Shown piece by piece: positions 1 through 8,536 of a stretch of DNA of 64,000 bases. Source of the stretch: Phaeobacter sp. 22II1-1F12B (lineage in GTDB: Bacteria; Pseudomonadota; Alphaproteobacteria; Rhodobacterales; Rhodobacteraceae); NCBI RefSeq assembly GCF_002210165.1, contig NZ_AQQP01000001.1:434001-498000 (forward strand), read 5' to 3'. Within the stretch, counting starts at the first letter, position 1. Each line of letters starts with the position of its first letter. Below the pieces are notes generated by a model. It did not search any database, had not been told where the DNA came from, and saw nothing but the letters and a program-made list of their open reading frames with translations. Made by a program: the position numbers and the translations under genes.

Positions 1-400
1 TGGAGGCATCCGCCGGGGTGAGTTCTATCTGCTGCGCGCCATCCGGCGAGATGTTCAGCGTCATTGCCCATCGGGACACAGGCTTCGTCTGCGGCGCGGC
101 ATAGATCTGGGTTGTCGCGGGGGCGAAACGATCAAGCCCCTGTTCGCTTAGGCGATAGAGGCTAAGCCGTCCGGAACGGGTGCTTGTGACCCAGCCGTCG
201 CGGTTCAGACGCGACAGGGCGGTGCGCAAGGTGCCCTGTTCGATCCCGACCCGGCCCAGCAGCGCGCCAAGCCGTGCGGTCGAGATCTCGCCGCCCCGGT
301 CCTGCACAAGATCGCCGAAAGCGGTGATCACGAGCGACCATACTCGCAGCCGGCCCTGATTGTGCAAGGCATTGATCAAAGGGGAAATAGGGTCGCTCAT
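1..400 (-). CDS. paaX: PaaX-family transcriptional repressor (partial, 3' end beyond the window)
   Basis: PaaX represses phenylacetate degradation genes and is released by phenylacetyl-CoA. The visible 133 residues start at the ATG at 400-398 and read MSDPISPLINALHNQGR, then a winged-helix region with the typical RVWSLVITAFGDL and GTLRTALSRLNRDGWV segments. PaaX proteins are usually about 260-300 residues, so roughly half of the gene is missing beyond base 1. It lies 84 bp downstream of paaZ on the same strand, which suggests a paaZ-paaX operon and feedback control of the pathway. Family assignment rests on the N-terminal helix-turn-helix pattern and the paa context; the effector domain cannot be seen. 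Confidence 0.85.
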   Translation of the reverse strand, partial: MSDPISPLINALHNQGRLRVWSLVITAFGDLVQDRGGEISTARLGALLGRVGIEQGTLRTALSRLNRDGWVTSTRSGRLSLYRLSEQGLDRFAPATTQIYAAPQTKPVSRWAMTLNISPDGAQQIELTPADAS

Positions 401-484
401 AGGCGACTGTCATAGGGTTAGGCCGAGTTTCGCACAAGGGTGAGGCGGCGGGCAAAGCGCTTGGCGTTGCCCGCCGAACATTGC

Positions 485-2518
485 CTATTCGGGACGTTCA
501 TAGCTGACCATCGTCAGCAGTTCGTATTCCGCGACCTGATCGCCGTCCTGATTGGTCAGCGTCGCATTCCACGCGACTTCGCCATAGCTGTCGGTTCGTT
601 GCGTCTTGCGCTTGCAGGTCAGGCGCACCTTGATGCTGTCGCCGGGACTGACCGGTTTCTGGAAGGACAGGCTGTTCAATCCGGTATTGGCCAGAACCGG
701 GCCGGGATCGGGCTGCACGAAAAGCCCTGCGGCAAAGGATAAGAGCAGGTAGCCATGCGCGACGCGGCCCGGGAAGAAGGGGTTCGCCTTGGCGGCATCT
801 TCGTCCATGTGGGCATAGAAAGTATCGCCGGTGAAATGGGCAAAATGCTCAATATCGTCGAGCGTGACGGTGCGCGATTTGGTGTGCAGCGTCTCGCCGA
901 TCCGGATTTCGCGGAAGGTGCGCTGGAAAGGGTGGTCGGGCCCTTCGATTTCGGGTGCGCCGGTAATCCACTGGCCGGTGATGGCCGAGATGACATCGGG
1001 GCCACCCTGAATCGCGGTGCGCTGCATGTAATGCATGACGCCTCGGATGCCGCCGAGTTCCTCGCCCCCGCCTGCGCGACCGGGGCCGCCATGGACCATG
1101 TGCGGCATGGGCGCGCCGTGGCCGGTCGCGGCCTTGGTGCTATTGCGGCCCGTGATGTAGAGACGCCCGTGCCATGCGGCGCTGTCGAGCACGACCTGCC
1201 GCGCGACCTCGGGATCGCCGGTCACCAGCGAGGCCACGAGCGAGCCGCCGCCCCGATTGGCAAGCTGCGCCGCGTGGGCGAGATCGCGATAGGGCATGAG
1301 GGTCGAAACCGGGCCAAAGGCTTCGAGTTCGTGAACCGCTTGGGCCTTGTCCGGGTCATCGCATTGCAGCAGGGTTGGCGCGAGGAAAGCGCCATCGGGT
1401 CCGGCGCCGACCAGATCGAGCGTTTCCGGGTCGCCGGTCAGGCGAATCGTTTCACCCGAAAGGGCGCGCAGCTTGCCGAGCACATCCTCTTTCTGGGCAG
1501 CAGAGGCGAGCGCCCCCATGCGGACCGAGTCGTCTGCCGGGTCGCCGATGGTGGTTTTCGACAACCGCTCCATCAGCGCTTCGCTGACGTCTTTCATCGC
1601 GGAAGAGGGGACGATGATACGGCGGATGGCGGTGCATTTCTGACCCGCCTTGGTGGTGATCTCGTTCGCGGCCTCCTTGATGAAGGCGTCGAATTCCGGG
1701 GTGCCGGCGATGGCATCGGGGCCAAGGATCGTCGCGTTCAGGCTGTCCTGTTCGGAATGGAACCGCACCGAATTGCGCATCAGCGAGGGGTTGGCGCGCA
1801 GGTGCAGGGCGGTATCGGCGGAACCTGTAAATCCGACCACATCCTGCGGCGTCAGCCGGTCGAGCATGTCGCCGGTACCACCGATTACGAGCTGGACCGC
1901 GCCTTCGGGCACGAGGCCCGATTCGATGATCATGCGGAAACAGGCCTCGGTCAGGTAGCAGGTCTGGGTGGCGGGTTTGACGATGGCGGGCATCCCGGCC
2001 AGCAGGGTCGGGGCGAGCTTTTCCAACATCCCCCAGACCGGGAAGTTGAAAGCGTTGATATGAACCGCAACCCCTTGCATCGGCACGCAGATATGCTGCC
2101 CGAGGAAAGAGCCGTCGCGCGACAGGCCCTCGGGCGCGCCATCGACATAGACGTGGCCGTCGGGCATTTCGCGGCGGCCTTTGCCCGCGATCACCATCAT
2201 CGTGCCGATGCCGCCTTCGATATCGACACCGCCGTCGCGGCGGGTCGCGCCGGTCAGCGGGTTCAGGGCGTAGAGTTCTTCCTTGCGCTCGGCGATGTAC
2301 TGGCCGACCGCCTTGATCATCTTGGCGCGTTCATGGAACGTCATCGCGCGCAGGGCCGGGCCGCCGGTCAGCCGCGCCCAGTCGAGCATGGCCTGCACAT
2401 CAAGGCCCGCACCGCCTGCCTGCGCGATCAGCTTGCCATCGACGGGACCGTGGACGGCGCGCGCCTTGTCATCCGGCGCGATCCATTTGCCCGCCGCAAA
2501 ACTTTCGGGTTTCAGCAT
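485..2518 (-). CDS. paaZ: Bifunctional PaaZ: oxepin-CoA hydrolase / aldehyde dehydrogenase
   Basis: PaaZ opens oxepin-CoA and oxidises the resulting semialdehyde to 3-oxo-5,6-dehydrosuberyl-CoA in cytoplasmic phenylacetate degradation. The 677-residue protein has the two expected parts. The first ~510 residues are an aldehyde dehydrogenase with the TKAGQKCTAIRR active-site cysteine segment. The last ~150 are a MaoC-type hotdog hydratase with HFTGDTFYAHMD and GRVAHGYLLL. The start at 2518 (MLKPESFAAGKW) is chosen because it follows a purine-rich GGGGAGAGAGACC stretch and matches the family start; the longer open frame runs into the opposite promoter. It is divergent from paaI across 119 bp. 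With no boxD in the window, its dehydrogenase half is the only ALDH domain here. Confidence 0.95.
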   Translation of the reverse strand: MLKPESFAAGKWIAPDDKARAVHGPVDGKLIAQAGGAGLDVQAMLDWARLTGGPALRAMTFHERAKMIKAVGQYIAERKEELYALNPLTGATRRDGGVDIEGGIGTMMVIAGKGRREMPDGHVYVDGAPEGLSRDGSFLGQHICVPMQGVAVHINAFNFPVWGMLEKLAPTLLAGMPAIVKPATQTCYLTEACFRMIIESGLVPEGAVQLVIGGTGDMLDRLTPQDVVGFTGSADTALHLRANPSLMRNSVRFHSEQDSLNATILGPDAIAGTPEFDAFIKEAANEITTKAGQKCTAIRRIIVPSSAMKDVSEALMERLSKTTIGDPADDSVRMGALASAAQKEDVLGKLRALSGETIRLTGDPETLDLVGAGPDGAFLAPTLLQCDDPDKAQAVHELEAFGPVSTLMPYRDLAHAAQLANRGGGSLVASLVTGDPEVARQVVLDSAAWHGRLYITGRNSTKAATGHGAPMPHMVHGGPGRAGGGEELGGIRGVMHYMQRTAIQGGPDVISAITGQWITGAPEIEGPDHPFQRTFREIRIGETLHTKSRTVTLDDIEHFAHFTGDTFYAHMDEDAAKANPFFPGRVAHGYLLLSFAAGLFVQPDPGPVLANTGLNSLSFQKPVSPGDSIKVRLTCKRKTQRTDSYGEVAWNATLTNQDGDQVAEYELLTMVSYERPE

Positions 2519-2578
2519 GGTCTCTCTCCCCTTGTGGTTGGGGGCACCATGACCGAGGCGCGGGACGAAATCAACACT

Positions 2579-2598
2579 ATTGACCGCATGGTCGGTTT
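2579..2598. promoter_or_regulatory. Candidate paa operator (imperfect palindrome) between paaZ and paaI
   Basis: The divergent paaZ/paaI intergenic region contains TTGACCGCATGGTCGGTT, in which GACC and GGTC (or ACCG and CGGT) form an imperfect inverted repeat around GCAT. Its position between divergent paa genes, with a TetR gene at the end of the operon and paaX nearby, makes it the best candidate operator. The symmetry is weak and the cognate protein is not shown by the sequence. Confidence 0.35.
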
Positions 2599-2637
2599 TG
2601 TGCAGGGTGCAGCCCGAGGAGCAAGGGGGAGACAGCG

Positions 2638-3069
2638 ATGACGCCGCAGGAGAGGGCAGAACGCAGCGCCGAGGCGATGTGGGCCACGGATTCGGCTTCG
2701 AAATGGCTGGGTCTGTCGCTGGATGCCATCGGGCCGGGGACGGCGACCATGTCATTCACCGTGCAGGAGCATCACCTGAACGGCCATCGTATCTGCCACG
2801 GCGGATATATCTTTACCCTTGCCGACAGCACATTCGCCTTTGCCTGCAACAGTTACAATCAGGTGACCGTGGCGCAGGAAAATTCGATCACCTTCATCAC
2901 CCCGGGTCAGCCGGGAGAGCGGTTGACGGCGCGGGCCGTCGAGTCGGCGAAATCCGGCAGATCGGGCGTTTACGATATCACCGTGACAGGCGAAGATGGG
3001 CGCAAGGTGGCCCTGTTCCGGGGCCTCTCACGTACCATCAAAGGTCAGAATTTCGAGGAGACATCATGA
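2638..3069 (+). CDS. paaI: Hydroxyphenylacetyl-CoA thioesterase PaaI
   Basis: PaaI is a hotdog-fold thioesterase that hydrolyses aromatic CoA esters such as ring-hydroxylated phenylacetyl-CoA, rescuing coenzyme A from dead-end products. The 143-residue protein carries the PaaI core GHRICHGGYIFTLADSTFAF (about residues 49-68) and the later ENSITFITPGQPG strand, at normal family length. It begins after an AAGGGGGAGA ribosome-binding site, is the first gene of the plus-strand paa operon, and its TGA overlaps the paaJ ATG in an ATGA unit, so the two are translationally coupled. Confidence 0.93.
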   Translation: MTPQERAERSAEAMWATDSASKWLGLSLDAIGPGTATMSFTVQEHHLNGHRICHGGYIFTLADSTFAFACNSYNQVTVAQENSITFITPGQPGERLTARAVESAKSGRSGVYDITVTGEDGRKVALFRGLSRTIKGQNFEETS

Positions 3070-4259
3070 CTGTAGCTTATATTTGCGACGGGTTGCGCAC
3101 CCCTATCGGGCGATACGGCGGCGCGCTTTCGTCGGTACGCCCCGATGATATGCTGGCCCATGTGATCAAGGAAGTCATGGCGCGCAATCCCGGGCTCGAC
3201 GTCGACGAAGTGCTTGCCGGGTGTGCCAACCAGGCGGGCGAAGACAACCGCAACGTCGCCCGTATGGCGGTGCTGCTGGCGGGCCTGCCCGACACCGTGC
3301 CGGGTGCGACGATCAACCGTCTCTGCGGCTCGGGCCTTGATGCTGTCGGGTCCGCCGCGCGCGCCGTGCGCACGGGCGAGGCCGAGGTGGTCATCGCCTG
3401 TGGCGTCGAAAGCATGAGCCGCGCGCCGCTGGTCATGCCCAAGGCCGATAGCGCCTTTTCGCGCAAGGCCGAGATCTATGACACCACCATCGGCTGGCGT
3501 TTCGTGAACAAGGAAATGCACAAGCATTTCGGCACCGATTCCATGCCGGAAACCGGTGAAAACGTCGCGGCCGACTTCCAGATCAGCCGCGAGGATCAGG
3601 ACAAGTTCGCCCTGAGATCGCAGGAGAACGCCGCCAAGGCGATTGCCTCGGGTCGCATGGCGCAGGAGATCACCCCGGTGTCGATCCGCCAGCGCAAGGG
3701 CGATCCGATCATCGTGGATACCGATGAACATCCCCGCGCCACGACGCTGGAAAAGCTGGGCAAACTGCCGACCCCGTTCCGCGAGAACGGCACCGTGACG
3801 GCGGGCAATGCATCCGGCGTGAACGACGGCGCGGCGGCGGTGATCATCGCCTCGGAAGCGGCGGTCGAGAAATACGGCCTCACCCCACGTGCCCGCGTCG
3901 CGGGTATGGCAACGGCGGGCGTGCCGCCCCGGATCATGGGCATGGGCCCGGCCCCGGCGACGGAAAAGCTGATGGCAATGCACGGGTTGTCGATTGGCGA
4001 TATCGACCTGATCGAACTGAACGAAGCCTTTGCGGCACAGGGGCTTGCGGTGATGCGCCAGCTGGGTCTGGCCGATGATGCCGATCATGTGAACCCCAAT
4101 GGCGGTGCCATCGCGCTGGGTCACCCGCTTGGTATGTCCGGCACCCGTCTGGCGCTGACCGCCTCGCAGCAGATGATCAACGAAGGGCTCAACCGTGCGA
4201 TCTGCACCATGTGTATCGGCGTGGGTCAGGGTATCGCGGTGATGCTGGAGAAAGTGTGA
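3066..4259 (+). CDS. paaJ: 3-oxoadipyl-CoA / 3-oxo-5,6-dehydrosuberyl-CoA thiolase
   Basis: This thiolase cleaves 3-oxoadipyl-CoA to succinyl-CoA and acetyl-CoA and also the dehydrosuberyl-CoA intermediate of phenylacetate breakdown. The 397-residue protein shows the nucleophilic cysteine in NRLCGSGLDAVGSAARAV, the GGAIALGHPLGMSG histidine motif and the C-terminal CIGVGQG cysteine motif. It starts within the paaI stop (ATGA) and its TGA shares one base with the paaK ATG. The beta-ketoadipate thiolase PcaF is nearly indistinguishable in sequence; the paa operon context decides the name. It could also finish 3-oxoadipyl-CoA formed downstream of the box pathway. Confidence 0.93.
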   Translation: MTVAYICDGLRTPIGRYGGALSSVRPDDMLAHVIKEVMARNPGLDVDEVLAGCANQAGEDNRNVARMAVLLAGLPDTVPGATINRLCGSGLDAVGSAARAVRTGEAEVVIACGVESMSRAPLVMPKADSAFSRKAEIYDTTIGWRFVNKEMHKHFGTDSMPETGENVAADFQISREDQDKFALRSQENAAKAIASGRMAQEITPVSIRQRKGDPIIVDTDEHPRATTLEKLGKLPTPFRENGTVTAGNASGVNDGAAAVIIASEAAVEKYGLTPRARVAGMATAGVPPRIMGMGPAPATEKLMAMHGLSIGDIDLIELNEAFAAQGLAVMRQLGLADDADHVNPNGGAIALGHPLGMSGTRLALTASQQMINEGLNRAICTMCIGVGQGIAVMLEKV

Positions 4260-5569
4260 TGAAAGACCTGACGCCTCGTAAAGAAGACCTGAACCCCATC
4301 GAGATTGCCAGCCGCGACGAGATCGCCGCGCTCCAGCTTGAACGGATGAAATGGTCGCTGGCACATGCCTATGAAAACGTGCCCTTTTACAAGGCGTCAT
4401 TCGACAAGGCGGGCGTGCATCCCGATGACCTTCAGAGCCTCGCCGATCTGGCGAAGTTTCCGTTCACGGTCAAACAGGATCTGCGCGACAATTACCCTTT
4501 CGGCATGTTCGCCATCCCGCGCGAACAGGTCAAACGGATCCACGCCTCGTCGGGAACAACAGGGCAGCCCACGGTTGTGGGCTACTCTGAAAACGATCTG
4601 AAGAACTGGGGCGAGGTCGTGGGCCGGTCTTTGCGCGCCTCCGGTCTCTGCCCCGGTGACATCTTGCATAACGCCTATGGCTACGGGCTTTTTACCGGCG
4701 GCCTCGGCATTCACCTCGGCGCGGATTCGCTGGGGCTGACCACGGTGCCGGTCTCGGGCGGGATGACCCAGCGGCAGGTGCGGCTGATCGAGGATTTCAA
4801 ACCCAAGGGGATCACGGTGACGCCGTCCTACGCGCTGTCGATCCTTGACGAATACGCGGTGCAGGGGCTCGACCCGCGCGACAGTTCGCTGGAGGTCGGT
4901 ATCTTCGGCGCCGAACCATGGACCAACGCGATGCGGCTGGAAATCGAAGCCGCCTTCGACATGCACGCGGTCGATATCTACGGTCTGTCCGAGGTGATGG
5001 GGCCGGGCGTGGCCAATGAATGCGTGGAGACCAAGGACGGGCTGCACATTTGGGAGGATCATTTCTATCCCGAGATCATCAACCCGACGACCGGCGAAGT
5101 GGTGGCGGACGGCGAGCAGGGGGAACTGGTCTTCACCTCGCTGACGAAAGAAGCCTTTCCGATCATCCGCTACCGGACCCGGGATCTGACTCGCCTGTTG
5201 CCGGGCACCGCGCGCTCCATGCGGCGGATGGAAAAGATCACTGGGCGCAGCGACGACATGATCATCCTGCGCGGCGTTAACGTCTTCCCGACCCAGATCG
5301 AGGAACAGCTGATGACCGTGAAAGGTCTGGCGCCGCATTTCCAGATCGAGCTGAGCAAGCCCGACCGGATGGATCAGCTGACCGTTCTTTGCGAAGCCGC
5401 GCAGGACTGCGCCGGAGATGATGCGCGCAAGGCGGCGGCCGGGGATCTCGCTCACAAGATCAAGGCGACGGTCGGGATCAGCGTGAGAGTGCTGATCGCC
5501 GATCCCGGCGGGGTAGAGCGCAGCCAGGGCAAAGCGGTGCGGATCATCGATAACCGCCCCAAGAGCTGA
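4259..5569 (+). CDS. paaK: Phenylacetate-CoA ligase
   Basis: PaaK activates phenylacetate with ATP and CoA to phenylacetyl-CoA, the first step of the pathway. The 436-residue protein has the PaaK-type P-loop SSGTTGQPTVVGYSEND (about residues 96-112), the YGLSEVMGPGVANEC motif, the RYRTRDL hinge region and the C-terminal GRSDDMIILRGVNVFP motif. Length is normal. The start at 4259 shares one base with the paaJ stop codon, so the longer upstream frame is not used. The gene is third in a tightly packed four-gene operon. Confidence 0.95.
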   Translation: MKDLTPRKEDLNPIEIASRDEIAALQLERMKWSLAHAYENVPFYKASFDKAGVHPDDLQSLADLAKFPFTVKQDLRDNYPFGMFAIPREQVKRIHASSGTTGQPTVVGYSENDLKNWGEVVGRSLRASGLCPGDILHNAYGYGLFTGGLGIHLGADSLGLTTVPVSGGMTQRQVRLIEDFKPKGITVTPSYALSILDEYAVQGLDPRDSSLEVGIFGAEPWTNAMRLEIEAAFDMHAVDIYGLSEVMGPGVANECVETKDGLHIWEDHFYPEIINPTTGEVVADGEQGELVFTSLTKEAFPIIRYRTRDLTRLLPGTARSMRRMEKITGRSDDMIILRGVNVFPTQIEEQLMTVKGLAPHFQIELSKPDRMDQLTVLCEAAQDCAGDDARKAAAGDLAHKIKATVGISVRVLIADPGGVERSQGKAVRIIDNRPKS

Positions 5570-6144
5570 TGCCCCGGGGCGTTGCACGCGACCACGATGA
5601 AAAACGAGCCGCCCTGCGCAAGGGGGCGGCGCGCTATTTCGCGCGTCAGGGCTATGATCGCGCCTCAATGACCGGCGCCGCCCGCGAATGCGGTGTCTCC
5701 AAGGCTCTGATCTATCACTATTACGACCGCAAGGAGGCGCTGCTCTTCGACATTCTCGAGTCCCACCTGACCGAGCTGGTTGAGATGGTGGAAGAGGCGA
5801 AAGACGATGGCCTGCCGGGTCTGATCCGTGCGATCCTGATGGCCTATGCCGATGCCGACGCGGAGCATAAATTGCAGATCGACGCGCTGGAAACCCTGCC
5901 GCCCGATATGCAATCCCCCCTGATCGCGCTGCAGCGCCGTCTCGTGGTGATCTTTTCCGACGCGATCCGCGCAGAGCGCCCTGACCTTCAGGCAGACAGG
6001 CTCCGCGCGCTCACAATGTCGGTCTTCGGTATCCTGAACTGGTTCTACATGTGGCACAGGCCCGACAAGGGCCTGACCAGGGAAGACTATGCCGAACTGG
6101 TCGCCAAATTCGTCGACGCGGGCCTGTCCGGCCTCCCGGATTGA
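5569..6144 (+). CDS. paaR: TetR/AcrR-family regulator of the paa genes (PaaR-like)
   Basis: This is a 191-residue TetR-type repressor. The N-terminal helix-turn-helix is seen in RKGAARYFARQGYDRASMT and the recognition region CGVSKALIYHYYDRKEALL; the rest is an alpha-helical ligand domain. The ATG shares one base with the paaK stop, so it is co-transcribed with the pathway genes, which suggests autoregulation of the operon, perhaps by phenylacetyl-CoA or another CoA ester. Both this gene and paaX being present implies two regulators for one pathway. The ligand and operator are inferred; the TetR assignment is secure. Confidence 0.85.
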   Translation: MPRGVARDHDEKRAALRKGAARYFARQGYDRASMTGAARECGVSKALIYHYYDRKEALLFDILESHLTELVEMVEEAKDDGLPGLIRAILMAYADADAEHKLQIDALETLPPDMQSPLIALQRRLVVIFSDAIRAERPDLQADRLRALTMSVFGILNWFYMWHRPDKGLTREDYAELVAKFVDAGLSGLPD

Positions 6145-6204
6145 GGCACCTTCGGTGCCCTTTCCTTCTACTCGTCATCCGCCTTTGGCGTCTTCCTCGG
6201 ATGT

Positions 6205-6275
6205 GCCTCCGGCGAGGATTTTTTAAGACCCAAAGAAAGGGTTTGTGCTTCTTTGGGTCTTAATAATCCCGGGGG
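6205..6275. repeat. Interspersed inverted repeat, copy A (convergent junction tetR/imuB)
   Basis: The element contains a perfect 15-bp inverted repeat, TTAAGACCCAAAGAA at 6223-6237 and its complement at 6249-6263, flanked on the left by GCCTCCGGCG and on the right by CCCGGGGG. A second hairpin of GGGGG and CCCCC follows at about 6297-6312. Related copies occur at 19752 and 55311. It lies between the ends of two converging genes and could serve as a bidirectional transcription terminator. Confidence 0.75.
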
Positions 6276-6326
6276 TGAATTGCCCGCAGGGCAAGAGGGG
6301 GCTGGCCCCCCTTTCTGCCGTTGCCG

Positions 6327-7985
6327 CTAGGGAAAACTTCCGTGGCAGAACCAGTTGGGAAGCAGGATCGCGCCCCGCCCGAAGTAAATCCAGAGAGGTT
6401 TTCCGAACTCGTGGAAAGCCTTCCAGTAATCGCGGATGCCGGTACGCCAGTCCGCCAGATCGAACCACCACTCGGGTAGTATTCGTTCGGGTCCCTGCAG
6501 GGCGACAAGCGACCATTGGCGACCTCGCCAGCGGAAAGACGCTTTTGGTGCTTCCGAGGCAGGATGGTGGACAGGTTCGGGCGGCCAGATCAGCAGCGGC
6601 CGGGGGGCGGCGGGGGGCGGCCAGTCGCTCGCGGGAACGGACCAGGCTGCGGCCAGTGTCAGCGCGGATTTATCGGGAAGGTGGCTGGTGCCGGGATGGC
6701 GGCGGGTGACGGTTTCCAGCCCGATACGGGCCCCGATCTTGCTGACCAGATCGTGCAGGAGGGCCGGATCGGTGCGTTTCTCTCCGGCGGTCCTGTTGGC
6801 CTGCAGGTGACCGACAGGCTTTTTGCGGGTCCGTTCCTCGGTCGAAATGCCCACGAGCCGCAGCATGTCGATACCGAATTCCGCGTCGAGATCTTCGATC
6901 TTCATTTCCAGCAGCGGGCGGATCCGGTCGGGGGAACAGGTCGCCCGGGCAAGCTGGATGAGGCGGATATCGGCCTGACCGTCGGGACGGTGAGCTTCGA
7001 GGCGCAAGCTGCGCAACCCGCGCCCCTTGTCCTGGATCTTTTTGCAGAGGGAGGGTAGCATCCGGTCAAGCGCGGCCATCACGTCTTCTTTTAGCCCGAT
7101 CGGGTCGGGCATCGTCATTCTCACGGCAAAATGTTCCTCGGCCTCGGCGGGCGAGACCGGCTCGGGCACGCTGCCCAGGGCCTGGTCAAGGCGCAGCAGG
7201 AGGGTCTTGCCAAAGCGGCGGGCGAGGGCAGCGCGGGGCTGACCGATGATGTCGCGGACATGGCGCAGCCCGAGGCGGTTGAGCTGTTCCGTGGTTCCGG
7301 GGTCCAGCCGCAGGGCGGTAACCGGAAGCGGGGCGAGCGCGGAGTGGTTTTGTCCGGGCGCGGCGATGCGGCCGGTGAGGGGAGTCATGCTGCGGGGGGC
7401 CTGCGGCGCGGCGCCGCCCTTACTCCAGTGTTTGCGCTTGCCTGCGCGGGACCGGGTGGCCCGGGCTTCCTGATCGATGGCATCGCCATTGCGCAGGCTG
7501 CCTCCGGATTCGCCTGAAAACCGGGCCAGTGCCCATGCGGCGCCCAGCGTATCGGCGATGCCGCATTGAACGGTCAGCCCCATGTCGCGGCATTCCTCTT
7601 CGATCCGGGCGATCACGCCGGTTTCGCCGCCGAAGAGATGCGCGCAGCCGGTCAGGTCGATCACCAGCGCATCGGGCGGGGTCTCGGCCACCCAGGGGCT
7701 GTATTTCCCGGACCAGCGGCGCAGGGCATTCAGGAAACTGATCTCGGCGGCGCGGTTGCGCATGCGGGTATGCAGGCCCGCGCAGCTTGCCTGTGCATCG
7801 CGCAGCGACTGCCCCACGTGCAGGCCAAGCCGCAAAGCGGGGCCGTTTAACGAGGTGATAACCTGCATGTTGGATTGTTCAGCCACGATGGCAAGCGGTG
7901 CATCTTGCATATGATGCTCGAACCGGAGGACGCGTTCGGCGCCAAGGCGCGGAAACCAAAGGGAAAGGATACGACGGTTGGGCAT
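6327..7985 (-). CDS. imuB: ImuB: catalytically inactive Y-family polymerase homologue of the SOS mutasome
   Basis: ImuB is the hub of the ImuA-ImuB-DnaE2 translesion mutasome, binding the beta clamp. The 552-residue protein opens with PNRRILSLWFPRLGAERVLR, where active Y-family polymerases carry the first catalytic aspartate motif. Further on it has ALVIDLTGCAHLFGGE instead of the usual SIDEAYLD motif, as expected for ImuB. The helix-hairpin region LNRLGLRHVRDIIGQPRAAL and the little-finger-like part follow, then a long C-terminal tail. A start 24 bp upstream (8009) is possible but would abut the LexA box. No imuA precedes it and no dnaE2 follows it here; it ends against the convergent paa operon. 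Confidence 0.85.
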   Translation of the reverse strand: MPNRRILSLWFPRLGAERVLRFEHHMQDAPLAIVAEQSNMQVITSLNGPALRLGLHVGQSLRDAQASCAGLHTRMRNRAAEISFLNALRRWSGKYSPWVAETPPDALVIDLTGCAHLFGGETGVIARIEEECRDMGLTVQCGIADTLGAAWALARFSGESGGSLRNGDAIDQEARATRSRAGKRKHWSKGGAAPQAPRSMTPLTGRIAAPGQNHSALAPLPVTALRLDPGTTEQLNRLGLRHVRDIIGQPRAALARRFGKTLLLRLDQALGSVPEPVSPAEAEEHFAVRMTMPDPIGLKEDVMAALDRMLPSLCKKIQDKGRGLRSLRLEAHRPDGQADIRLIQLARATCSPDRIRPLLEMKIEDLDAEFGIDMLRLVGISTEERTRKKPVGHLQANRTAGEKRTDPALLHDLVSKIGARIGLETVTRRHPGTSHLPDKSALTLAAAWSVPASDWPPPAAPRPLLIWPPEPVHHPASEAPKASFRWRGRQWSLVALQGPERILPEWWFDLADWRTGIRDYWKAFHEFGKPLWIYFGRGAILLPNWFCHGSFP

Positions 7986-8517
7986 GATCAGGCGATTCTG
8001 GCGACTCATTTGTTCATGTTTTGTTCTATATGACTCGAATCCTTTTCGGAGTCGAGATGCCCGGGGTGGCCGGCTGTCACAGCGTGGAATTGTTCTTGCC
8101 GTTCTGGCCGCGCTGGGGCTGGCGACGATGGCGGTATCGCAGGATACGGCATGGGACGGTCACGTGCTGCGTCGTGTGGCTGCGATGAACGACGCCCGCG
8201 TTGTGATGGGGCGGTTGCATGACATGGCGGGGACGAATGCGATTTTTCACCGGGATCGCGCGCGGCTGGATCGCAAAGCGTTGATAAAGTTCTCGAAATC
8301 ACTGCCGCGCCTGTTTCGTAAAGAGCGGATGGATCTGCACAGCCGGGCAAAGCCGGGGGTGTGGGAAAACCGGAAGATGTTCCGGGTGCGGGCGCGCATT
8401 GCGCTTGCCGCGGCGCGCGGGATCAATCCGCGCTCTCCCGAGACGTTGCGCGCGACATTGCCCGACATGTTGCAGGCTTGTCTTGATTGTCACAAGCAGT
8501 TCCGCGCCCCGCCGTGA
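7978..8517 (+). CDS. Class II cytochrome c (cytochrome c'/c556 type)
   Basis: This is an exported four-helix-bundle cytochrome. The C-terminal haem-binding motif CLDCHKQFRAPP ends the protein, as in class II cytochromes c, and the preceding helices (VLRRVAAMNDARVVMGRLHDMA, LPRLFRKERMDLHSR) fit the family. A hydrophobic signal segment GIVLAVLAALGLATMAVSQ lies about 35 residues into the open frame. The ATG at 7978 is therefore only the outermost start. It would overlap the imuB start and put a long segment before the signal peptide, so a non-ATG start near 8074 is likely. The distal ligand and function (electron transfer or NO binding) cannot be decided. Confidence 0.7.
   Translation: MGMIRRFWRLICSCFVLYDSNPFRSRDARGGRLSQRGIVLAVLAALGLATMAVSQDTAWDGHVLRRVAAMNDARVVMGRLHDMAGTNAIFHRDRARLDRKALIKFSKSLPRLFRKERMDLHSRAKPGVWENRKMFRVRARIALAAARGINPRSPETLRATLPDMLQACLDCHKQFRAPP
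8012..8026. promoter_or_regulatory. LexA (SOS) box GTTC-N7-GTTC
   Basis: GTTCATGTTTTGTTC is an exact match to the direct-repeat LexA box of Rhodobacter and Rhizobium type alphaproteobacteria (GTTC, seven bases, GTTC). It ends 26 bp before the imuB start at 7985 and lies in the divergent interval towards the cytochrome gene. It places imuB under SOS control; whether the plus-strand gene is also affected cannot be told. Confidence 0.85.
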
Positions 8518-8536
8518 GCGGCGGGGTCAGGAGAGA

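Noticed and set aside
162-455. Minus-strand 97-codon ORF overlapping paaX
   Set aside because: It is out of frame with the recognisable PaaX helix-turn-helix, which starts at 400 and runs off the window.
755-2641. Long plus-strand open frame of 628 codons opposite paaZ
   Set aside because: It is the antisense shadow of paaZ in high-G+C DNA, with no domain pattern; paaZ has complete catalytic motifs on the other strand.
3045-4400. 451-codon minus-strand frame opposite paaJ
   Set aside because: Shadow frame; rich in His and Arg as expected for the complement of the thiolase gene.
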